Made by a program: the position numbers and the translations under genes. A stretch of DNA of 13,937 nucleotides from CAZTHM01 sp041946825 (GTDB taxonomy: Bacteria; Acidobacteriota; Terriglobia; UBA7540): positions 1 through 13,937 of the forward strand of contig JBHGBD010000053.1 of NCBI GenBank assembly GCA_041946825.1. The letters run 5' to 3'. The first letter of the stretch is position 1. Each line of letters opens with the position of its first letter. Shown here piece by piece: positions 6,918 to 12,354 of this stretch. The notes beneath the pieces were generated by a model. It ran no database searches. It was given only the letters and a program-made list of their open reading frames with translations, and had not been told where the DNA came from.

Positions 6918-6956
6918 ATTATACACTTCTTAGACGCGAACGCGGGGCCGCAAGTT
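6918..6956 (-). promoter_or_regulatory. Promoter region of htrA: TATAAT box overlapping a sigma-E-like motif
   Basis: On the minus strand a perfect TATAAT (6918-6923) lies 56 nt before the htrA ATG, but no recognisable -35 box sits at 16-18 nt. Slightly upstream, AACTT (6952-6956), 17 nt and TCTAA (6930-6934) resemble the envelope-stress sigma-E pattern of enterobacterial degP promoters (AACTT-N16-TCTGA). Either element, or both, may be used. Confidence 0.4.
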
Positions 6957-6994
6957 AGCTGTCGCCTCGCTCCCCCGCGTCCGAGTCACGCCTT

Positions 6995-7567
6995 TTACGA
7001 TGCGACCTCTTTTTGCGTTTCCGCAATTTCCTGCTTGGCTTGTTTCTTGGCGCGCTTCGCCTCCGCCTTGGCCTTCACGTCCGGTCGCAGGTCGTGGATG
7101 GCCTTCCCGAGGTTCATGGCATCGGGCCCCGTCATTTTGGCTTTCAATTGGTCAAACGGAATATTGAGGTTCTGCGAAACATGAACCGCCGCCACGAACT
7201 CGCCGAGGTTCTTGAATCCCGCGGAGGCCTGTTGCAGATCCGTTCCGGCAGGCAAGAGCGTTTGAAGCTTGGAAGAGAGTTTCGTGTTCTGCGTCAACAA
7301 CTCGCCGGGTGATTTCTGCCCGGTTGACATATCGCCGTTTCGGCCGTGGTCCATTCCGGACATTCTCCGGTCGCCGCTCATTCCGGTGTTGTCCGGGCGG
7401 CCCATTGCCCCTCGATCCGCGCTGGCGCCGGCACCCATACCACCCGACCCGGGCCCACCGCCTGCGCCGCCGGGGCGACCTCCACCCCCGCCTCGCTGGG
7501 CAAAGAGTGGAATGCTCCCCATCAGCAGGACTCCCAAACTTGTGGTGAGAAGAATCGTGCGCTTCAT
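6995..7567 (-). CDS. Secreted Gly-rich hypothetical protein with a basic C-terminus
   Basis: 190 residues from ATG 7567, which has GGAGG 8 nt upstream. Residues 1-23 are a classical signal peptide (MKRTILLTTSLGVLLMGSIP, then LFAQ). Residues 25-80 are Gly/Arg/Met/Ser-rich low complexity. Residues 87-160 look folded and mostly helical (GELLTQNTKLSSKLQTLLPA, LGEFVAAVHVSQNLNIPFDQ). The C-terminal 30 residues are strongly charged (KAKAEAKRAKKQAKQEIAET). I know no function for it. A similar layout, with a LGEFVAAVHVS-type segment after a disordered stretch, is seen in uncharacterised acidobacterial secreted proteins. That recollection could not be checked by search. It is transcribed in the same direction as htrA, with a 133-nt gap that contains the htrA promoter. 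Confidence 0.8.
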   Translation of the reverse strand: MKRTILLTTSLGVLLMGSIPLFAQRGGGGGRPGGAGGGPGSGGMGAGASADRGAMGRPDNTGMSGDRRMSGMDHGRNGDMSTGQKSPGELLTQNTKLSSKLQTLLPAGTDLQQASAGFKNLGEFVAAVHVSQNLNIPFDQLKAKMTGPDAMNLGKAIHDLRPDVKAKAEAKRAKKQAKQEIAETQKEVAS

Positions 7568-7894
7568 CGGCCTGTCCTCCAAAAATGAAGATTCTTTGGG
7601 CGAAGTCGGTTCCGCCCGTCGTTTTGGGCAGAAACGGGGGCGGATCCTGAATGTGCGTCAACTTCCGACCAAAACAATTCAGCCCTGTTTACGCACCCCA
7701 AACAACATACCCACTTGGATGGAACCAAGTCACGGGCTAGTTGCTCGCCATATAAGATGTGTGTTATGAATGACTTGCAGCCATGAACTCCTTCGGCTAA
7801 ATCTGCTGCGGATCAAATCGGCAGGGTCGGCAGTTTTCCCGCATTTTAAGCGTTTGGGCGCGCTGCACTGCGTATCGGGAATTCGGCCCGGCTT
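7568..7894. other. Intergenic stretch upstream of the Gly-rich gene
   Basis: This gap of 327 nt lies between two minus-strand genes. A small palindrome, ACTTGG (7713-7718)/CCAAGT (7725-7730), has a 6-nt loop. CCGCCC near 7611 can pair with GGGCGG near 7643 in the leader of the Gly-rich gene. No strong -35/-10 pair, T-tracted terminator, tRNA or credible small coding frame is seen. The promoter of the Gly-rich gene must lie here but cannot be placed. Confidence 0.5.
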
Positions 7895-8764
7895 CTAGCC
7901 CTCGACGGGCGAGGGGGGAGTGCCACTCCAGACCTCGGAGACGACCATGCCGGCGAGGATCAATGCGCCACCAAGAAACGCTTTGCCGCCAAACTGCTCG
8001 CCCAGGACGATTCGAGAAGTAATGGCGGCGAAGACCGGCTCGAGTGCGAAAATGAGGGCGGTGTGCGCGGGCGGGGTAAATTGCTGCGCCCAGTTTTGAA
8101 CAGAAAACGCAAAGGCGGTGGGGAGAACCGCCGTCAGAACGAGCGCCGCAGCCAGCCCCGCCGTTAATTGAAATCTGACCTCAGAGATGAACGGGAGGGT
8201 AAGAATGGCCAGGACGCCGACGGTCAGAATCTGCACGGGCACCAGATGGCGAAAGGAAAAGCGTTTCGTATAGACGCCGACCAGCACGATGTGTACGGCA
8301 AACGCCAGGGCAGCGAAGAGGGTAAAAATATCTCCGCGATTGACCGCTGCCAGTCCCGAGGGGAGCACCAGAAAGTAGATTCCCGCCAATCCGCAGAGCG
8401 CGCCGACGACGGTGGCCCAGCGCAGCCGGAAGCCATGGAACACCTGGATCATCGGCACCATGATGACCGACGAGGCGGTAATGAAGGCGGATTTGGAGGG
8501 GGTCGTATAGACCAGTCCCGTGGTTTGAAGCAGGTAACCTGCGAAGAGGAAGAAGCCGAGGAAGAAGCCCGGGGTCACGGTCCGGCGCTCGACCAAGCCT
8601 CGGCTGACCGCCGCAAAGAGCAGGACTCCCGCCAGAGTGAAGCGCACGGCGATAAAAGGCAGCGGAGCGGCATCCTGCAGAGCTTCCTTCACAACCACGA
8701 AGGTCGAACCCCAGATCATCGCGGTGAGGACCAGCAGGGCTTCGGCTTTGGCGCGATTGCTCAA
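7895..8764 (-). CDS. DMT-superfamily permease (two EamA domains)
   Basis: 289 residues with about ten hydrophobic helices arranged as two EamA repeats (roughly 10-137 and 146-279). Typical family features are AMIWGSTFVVVKEAL at 15-29, RFTLAGVLLF, the second-repeat start FTLFAALAFAVHIVLVGVY, and ALEPVFAAITSRIVLGEQF near the end. It is an inner-membrane exporter or exchanger of small metabolites. Family members move amino acids, metabolites or drugs, and the substrate here cannot be read. The start is TTG 8764, since the first in-frame ATG falls inside helix 1; only a weak GGGGA precedes it. It has its own promoter candidate, so it need not be part of the unit upstream. Confidence 0.9.
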   Translation of the reverse strand: MSNRAKAEALLVLTAMIWGSTFVVVKEALQDAAPLPFIAVRFTLAGVLLFAAVSRGLVERRTVTPGFFLGFFLFAGYLLQTTGLVYTTPSKSAFITASSVIMVPMIQVFHGFRLRWATVVGALCGLAGIYFLVLPSGLAAVNRGDIFTLFAALAFAVHIVLVGVYTKRFSFRHLVPVQILTVGVLAILTLPFISEVRFQLTAGLAAALVLTAVLPTAFAFSVQNWAQQFTPPAHTALIFALEPVFAAITSRIVLGEQFGGKAFLGGALILAGMVVSEVWSGTPPSPVEG

Positions 8765-8781
8765 GTGGACAGTTCCCCGCA

Positions 8782-8821
8782 GCGCTGGCTGCCTAAGACC
8801 GGCATCTTCGATTACCAGCGC
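8782..8821 (-). promoter_or_regulatory. Leader hairpin of the EamA permease gene
   Basis: GCGCTGG (8782-8788) pairs with CCAGCGC (8815-8821), a 7-bp perfect stem with a 26-nt loop. It lies 17 nt before the TTG start. It may mask or expose the ribosome binding site. No known riboswitch class is recognised. Confidence 0.3.
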
Positions 8822-8868
8822 AGGTGTCGGGTCTTTTGACCTACTGGAATTGCTGACCTCGCGACTCT

Positions 8869-8898
8869 ATTGTTCAGGCAAGCCGTTCGATTTGTCAA
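8869..8898 (-). promoter_or_regulatory. Promoter candidate of the EamA permease gene
   Basis: On the minus strand a consensus TTGACA (8893-8898) is followed after 18 nt by AACAAT (8869-8874, four of six bases matching TATAAT). This would give a leader of about 100 nt. Confidence 0.45.
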
Positions 8899-9000
8899 TT
8901 TTGAACTGCGTAATCCGACTACGGGTTGGGCTAAGGACTGAGAACTCTGGCGCCGAGGCGCTCCCAAACGGCACAGGTTTATCGAAGAGCAGACGTTTGG

Positions 9001-9228
9001 CTAGGCAAATTCGTAGACTGGAATTTCAATCATGCGATCCGGAGTCCGCGTTTCCGTAACCGTCTTCTGGAGGCGCTCTACCACTTCAGGGCTTAGTGTC
9101 GTTTCACCGCACCTGTCACAGACACTCGCGGGGACGTTGTCAACGACGACTAGTCTGTCGCGAATCGAGAGGCTATAGCGAATCAACTTATCGCGCCGCA
9201 CGCCCTTTCCGCAGACCTCACAATTCAT
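9001..9228 (-). CDS. YgiT/MqsA-type zinc-finger antitoxin
   Basis: 75 residues. Two CxxC pairs, Cys3/Cys6 (CEVC) and Cys37/Cys40 (CDRC followed by GE), form the YgiT-type zinc finger seen in the N-terminal half of MqsA-family antitoxins. The C-terminal part (TTLSPEVVERLQKTV) is a helix ending in a short acidic tail. Unlike full MqsA of about 130 residues, there is no helix-turn-helix domain, so the protein probably neutralises its partner but does not itself bind the operator. ATG 9228 overlaps the toxin stop in an ATGA, the usual sign of a coupled toxin-antitoxin pair with the toxin first, as in mqsRA. The family call is firm; the neutralising role is inferred. Confidence 0.85.
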   Translation of the reverse strand: MNCEVCGKGVRRDKLIRYSLSIRDRLVVVDNVPASVCDRCGETTLSPEVVERLQKTVTETRTPDRMIEIPVYEFA

Positions 9229-9533
9229 GATTGCCTCCGCACCCTCAAGCCAACCCACTCCGCAGGGTCCGGCTCATAGGCCGTTATGATTTTAACTCTT
9301 TCCCTTGTGGCATGTGTACATTGAATATGGAGGGACCGCCCGAGAGTGGTCCGGCCGAAAATCAGGCAACTTGGGCCATACTTATCTGTTGGGTAGTCTT
9401 CGATGACCTCGCCTGAAGCTATTGCTTCCTCAATTTCTCTCCTGGAAATATTCTTCAGGATGCATTGGTCGACAGCATGCAACGCATACTCGTATTGGAG
9501 GGCACGGAATTTCTCCCGGATCTTTTCAATCAT
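9225..9533 (-). CDS. DUF4258/MqsR-like putative toxin
   Basis: 102 residues. The pattern YALHAVDQCILKNISRREIE (15-34), a GEVIEDYP turn (41-48), CLIFGR (56-61), LHIQCTH (68-74) and VKIITAYEP (80-88) is that of DUF4258 proteins, small RelE/MqsR-fold proteins commonly paired with YgiT zinc-finger antitoxins. The expected activity is mRNA cleavage, by analogy and not demonstrated. His19 and the beta-strand residues around HIQ and YEP are conserved-looking. It starts 20 nt after the stop of the upstream synthase gene with no good ribosome binding site of its own. Translation may therefore depend on read-through of ribosomes from that gene, and it is coupled to the antitoxin by an ATGA overlap. Confidence 0.82.
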   Translation of the reverse strand: MIEKIREKFRALQYEYALHAVDQCILKNISRREIEEAIASGEVIEDYPTDKYGPSCLIFGRTTLGRSLHIQCTHATRERVKIITAYEPDPAEWVGLRVRRQS

Positions 9534-9553
9534 GGTTTGAGTGTCGAGCTCGT

Positions 9554-10780
9554 TCAGGCCGAAACAAGCGCCATCAGTTCATCATCATTCAGTAGTCGGT
9601 CAGACTGCTTGGCGCGGCTGAAAATTCGCTCGACCAGTTCGTCCGTGGGTTCTATTCCACGTCGCTCCAGCCAGAAGATCACATTCCATTTGCCGCTCAT
9701 GGGGCCGATTTCGATTTTCTGTTCGATTCCGAACCAGTGGGAGGGGACTCCGGAATAGACCTGGTTCGCCAGTTCGATATCGCCCTTTCTGAAAGCCTTA
9801 ATCACCGCCGCGGCGTGCACGCCGGTAGCGGTGCGGAATGCATCCGAGCCCACAACGGGGTAGTTGGGCGGGATGGGGACGCCGACAGCTTCCGAGACCG
9901 TCGTGCAATATGTTTGCAACTTGCGCAGGTCGCGGTCGATCGCCCCCGTCAATCTCAAGTTGACCAGCAACTGGTCCATCGGCGTGTTGCCGACGCGTTC
10001 GCCAACGCCCAATGCGGTTGCATGAACCTGGTCGGCCCCGGCTTCGAAGGCCGCGAGTGAGTTGGCGACAGCGAGGCCGCGATCCGAATGGCCGTGCCAG
10101 TCAACACGGATGTTCTCGCCCGTCGGCTTCACCACCTCGTCGAGGACGAAGCGCAGCAAGGAGCCCACGCCACGCGGCGTGACGTGTCCCACCGTGTCGC
10201 AAACGACGACCGCCCGCGCGCCACATTCGATGGCCGTTGTATAGAGCTTCTTGATGACCTCGGGGCGGGCGCGCGAGGTATCTTCGGTGACATACATGAC
10301 CGGCAAATTCAGGCGGCGCGCGAATTCGACGGCTTGCTCGGTCGTTCGCAGGAGGAAGTCGAGCGTCCAGTCCTCGGCGTATTGGCGAATGGGACTGGAA
10401 CCAATGAAAGCCGCGACTTCGATCTCGACGCCTGTCTCTTGCACAATTTCCGCGATTGGCCGGATGTCAGACTCCGTGGTGCGAGCCGCACAATTGGGCC
10501 GGATGCGCAGCCTGGTGTCAGCGATTTCTTTGGCCAACCGAAGGACGTCGGCCTGGACACGCGGACCCGCCCCAGGCAGACCGAGGTCAACCGAGTCGAT
10601 GCCGAGGTCCTCCATCAAATGGAGGATTTCGACCTTCTTCTCGATAGAAGGGTCCAGAACCGAGGGAGATTGCAGGCCGTCGCGAAGCGTCTCGTCGTCG
10701 AGCATCGGACGGCCACGCGTTGGAAGTTGGCGGCCTTCCTGGCTATTCCAGTCAAAGATGAGGTCGCTGGTGAGGGCCAT
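9554..10780 (-). CDS. 2-isopropylmalate synthase/homocitrate synthase-like enzyme (HMGL family)
   Basis: 408 residues. A Claisen-type acyltransferase that would condense acetyl-CoA with a 2-oxo acid. Visible motifs are LDDETLRDGLQ (27-37, with catalytic Arg33 and metal-binding Asp34), GLPGAGP (67-73), CDTVGHVTP (194-202), metal ligands His229 and His231 in WHGHSDRGL, GERVGNTPM (260-268) and GSDAFRTATGVHAAA (311-325). This is the catalytic barrel plus subdomain, but the C-terminal LeuA allosteric domain is absent (LeuA is usually over 500 residues). Feedback control by leucine in the usual way is therefore not expected. No leuB, leuC or leuD is nearby, so the true 2-oxo acid is open. ATG 10780 has a weak ribosome binding site. 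The toxin gene follows after 20 nt. Confidence 0.88.
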   Translation of the reverse strand: MALTSDLIFDWNSQEGRQLPTRGRPMLDDETLRDGLQSPSVLDPSIEKKVEILHLMEDLGIDSVDLGLPGAGPRVQADVLRLAKEIADTRLRIRPNCAARTTESDIRPIAEIVQETGVEIEVAAFIGSSPIRQYAEDWTLDFLLRTTEQAVEFARRLNLPVMYVTEDTSRARPEVIKKLYTTAIECGARAVVVCDTVGHVTPRGVGSLLRFVLDEVVKPTGENIRVDWHGHSDRGLAVANSLAAFEAGADQVHATALGVGERVGNTPMDQLLVNLRLTGAIDRDLRKLQTYCTTVSEAVGVPIPPNYPVVGSDAFRTATGVHAAAVIKAFRKGDIELANQVYSGVPSHWFGIEQKIEIGPMSGKWNVIFWLERRGIEPTDELVERIFSRAKQSDRLLNDDELMALVSA

Positions 10781-10830
10781 GGAGCGCTCGCGGATGGGCT
10801 GGCGGCCGCGGCCGGGACGGTATCGGGCCG

Positions 10831-11109
10831 CTATGACCCGCGAAGGACGGTGTCACCCAGGATGTTGACCGTGCGCTTTTCAAACTTCAAACCGGCGCTC
10901 GAGTCATCACCTGCGGCGGGGCGGTAAAGCGTGTGGCAGCGCTCGCAGCGATAGATGTCGGCGTTCTTCCCAAACGCCCGAACGACTTCTTCCGAGGGAG
11001 TGCTCCAGCGCTTGAGATGGCCCACGCAGAGCTTTCCCTTTTCGTCTTTCTCGTCGCAGGCCCGCTGGCCGGGTTTCTTCTCTTTGATCTTCAAGGTATC
11101 AGTGCTCAA
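10831..11109 (-). CDS. Small four-Cys (zinc-ribbon-like) conserved-looking protein
   Basis: 92 residues. Cys18, Cys28 and a CxxC at Cys55/Cys58 (YRCERCHTLY) give a possible four-Cys zinc site. The N-terminus is basic (KIKEKKPGQR) and the middle segment GHLKRWSTPSEEV is polar. No signal peptide or membrane helix is present, so it is cytoplasmic. I do not recognise a named family; similar small proteins with CVGHLKRW and YRCERCHTLY appear familiar from acidobacterial genomes, unchecked. The start is TTG 11109, with GAGG 8 nt upstream. It lies between truA (171 nt) and the synthase gene (50 nt), on the same strand, probably in the same transcript. Confidence 0.65.
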   Translation of the reverse strand: MSTDTLKIKEKKPGQRACDEKDEKGKLCVGHLKRWSTPSEEVVRAFGKNADIYRCERCHTLYRPAAGDDSSAGLKFEKRTVNILGDTVLRGS

Positions 11110-11280
11110 CGCTTGGCCTCGTCACTTGGTGCTCGCTGGTTGTTCGTTGTGTGCTCTTGGTCGTCAGCCGCCCGGCATCCCATCACCCGTTTTGGCCGCT
11201 GCACCTTCATTCTACTCAAAGTCCCGCGAGAAGTCCAAAACCGCGGTGATCCGCACCGCAACGGGAATCCCGGGTCTGAC

Positions 11281-12090
11281 TCAATACTCGACCTTGACAA
11301 GACACAATCCCTGCGCGGGGGCTGTGGGTCCTGCCAGCGTTCGGTCGCGCGCCGAAAGAATGCGCGGGATCTCGCCCGCCGCAAGCCTTCCCTGCCCCAC
11401 TTCCAACAGCGTTCCAACGATGTTTCGAACCATGTGATGCAGAAACCCGCTGCCTTTGACTTCGTAGATCAGAATGGAAGTGCGCGCCCGGATCACTAGG
11501 CGCGATACATGGATTGCTCTCACCGCCTCCCGTTGGGGAGATTCTGAATTCCGAATTCTGGATTCCGGATTCCCCCCCTCGTCTTCCGGCTTCTGGCTTC
11601 TGACTTCTTCCCCGGCCGCCGCGAACGAAGTGAAATCGTGCTCGCCTTCCAGCAACCGTGCGGCCTCGGCCATTCGCCGTGAGTCCAGCGGAAACGGGTA
11701 GTGATAAACAAACCTCCAGAGGAATGGGGAGCAAATCGGCGTCTGAAGAATCCGGTATCGGTAAGTTTTTGACCGAGCGTCATAGCGGGCATGAAAATCG
11801 CCGTCAACTTCGCGAGCCTTTTTGACTCGAATGGCGGCAGGCAGGATGTTGTTGAGGGCCTTGACGAGGTTCTCGCACGGGATAGGGCATTCGGTCTTGA
11901 AATTGGCCACCTGGTTCAGCGCGTGCACGCCGGCGTCGGTTCGGCCGGAGGCGCAGAGGGAAGCTTGAGCGCCCGTCACCTTCTCGACCGCGGCCTCCAT
12001 GCATGCCTGAACGGTTGGCAGCTCCGGCTGACGCTGCCAGCCGTGGAAGTCGGTGCCGTCGTAAGCAATGGTCAGGGTGATGTTTCGCAA
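11281..12090 (-). CDS. truA: tRNA pseudouridine(38-40) synthase TruA with an internal repeat-derived insertion
   Basis: Converts uridines 38-40 of the tRNA anticodon arm to pseudouridine. 269 residues from TTG 12090 (LRNITLTIAYDGTDFHGWQR). Motifs: catalytic Asp52 in ASGRTDAGVHA, DGDFHARYDARSKTYRYRI (96-114), HDFTSFAA (151-158), and GSGFLHHMVRNIVGTLLEVG (213-232). Between EEV (161-163) and AVRAIH (189-194) lies a segment of about 25 residues (RSQKPEDEGGNPESRIRNSE, then SPQRE) not expected in TruA, encoded by heptamer repeats; without it the protein would be about 244 residues, normal for the family. This position is a loop after the FAA motif, so activity is probably kept. Longer starts upstream (to 12486) are not supported. 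The promoter at 12122-12150 supports TTG 12090. Confidence 0.95.
   Translation of the reverse strand: MRNITLTIAYDGTDFHGWQRQPELPTVQACMEAAVEKVTGAQASLCASGRTDAGVHALNQVANFKTECPIPCENLVKALNNILPAAIRVKKAREVDGDFHARYDARSKTYRYRILQTPICSPFLWRFVYHYPFPLDSRRMAEAARLLEGEHDFTSFAAAGEEVRSQKPEDEGGNPESRIRNSESPQREAVRAIHVSRLVIRARTSILIYEVKGSGFLHHMVRNIVGTLLEVGQGRLAAGEIPRILSARDRTLAGPTAPAQGLCLVKVEY
11538..11607 (-). repeat. Two heptamer tandem arrays inside truA
   Basis: Reading on the minus strand, array A is GAAGTCA, GAAGCCA, GAAGCCG, GAAGACG (11607 down to 11580). After a short GA/G tract, array B is GAATCCG, GAATCCA, GAATTCG, GAATTCA, GAATCTC (11572 down to 11538). Both have period 7. Array A uses the same unit as the intergenic array at 3419-3453. 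The extra DNA (about 11527-11601, 75 nt) is a multiple of three and contains no stop. Confidence 0.85.
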
Positions 12091-12121
12091 TTCCCACTCA
12101 GCGTCGAATAGAATCGAACGG

Positions 12122-12150
12122 AGTAAACACTCTGGCCCCGGGGATGTCAA
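12122..12150 (-). promoter_or_regulatory. Promoter of truA
   Basis: On the minus strand TTGACA (12145-12150), a 17-nt spacer and TTTACT (12122-12127) lie upstream of the TTG start at 12090, predicting a leader of about 25 nt. The -35 is perfect and the -10 weak. Confidence 0.5.
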
Positions 12151-12177
12151 GCCGCTCAGCCGGCGCGCCTCAGCCGC

Positions 12178-12217
12178 GTGTCCGCTTCCGGTCACTCGAA
12201 ATCCCAAAACCGGACAC
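12178..12217. promoter_or_regulatory. Nested inverted repeat between divergent truA and permease genes
   Basis: GTGTCCG (12178-12184) and CGGACAC (12211-12217) are perfect inverted repeats. Inside them TCCGGT (12187-12192) faces ACCGGA (12209-12214). The repeats lie upstream of both divergent start regions and could be a regulator binding site. No regulator gene adjoins. Confidence 0.35.
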
Positions 12218-12261
12218 TCCCCATGAAATATCAGACTCATTTGTGGGTGGTACTGTTTAAG

Positions 12262-12305
12262 TATGATGGAGTTAGCAAGCGTGGCCAATGGCAGTTCAAC
12301 TGCCA
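12262..12305 (+). promoter_or_regulatory. -10-like box and 17-bp perfect palindrome upstream of the permease
   Basis: TATGAT (12262-12267) is a good -10 box, although the -35 is weak. The perfect palindrome TGGCAGTTCAACTGCCA (12289-12305, centre 12297) follows about 22 nt downstream, ending 49 nt before the GTG start. The position fits a repressor operator in the leader. A small RNA hairpin is the alternative. Confidence 0.4.
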
Positions 12306-12354
12306 CGGACAAGCGGGAGACTTGTGCATGGATGTCAGTGAACCGAGGTGACCC

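Noticed and set aside
8940..8975. Terminator of the toxin-antitoxin unit
   Set aside because: Only a 4-bp GCGC stem with no T-tract is visible.
11121..11150. Another possible period-7 repeat (AACGAAC/AACCAGC-like on the minus strand)
   Set aside because: The units are too degenerate to call a repeat by eye; it is only suggestive beside the two clear arrays.
12247..12262. Sigma-54 -24/-12 promoter upstream of the orphan permease (TGGTACTGTTTAAGTA)
   Set aside because: The GG of -24 is present but the TTGC of -12 does not align at the required spacing.
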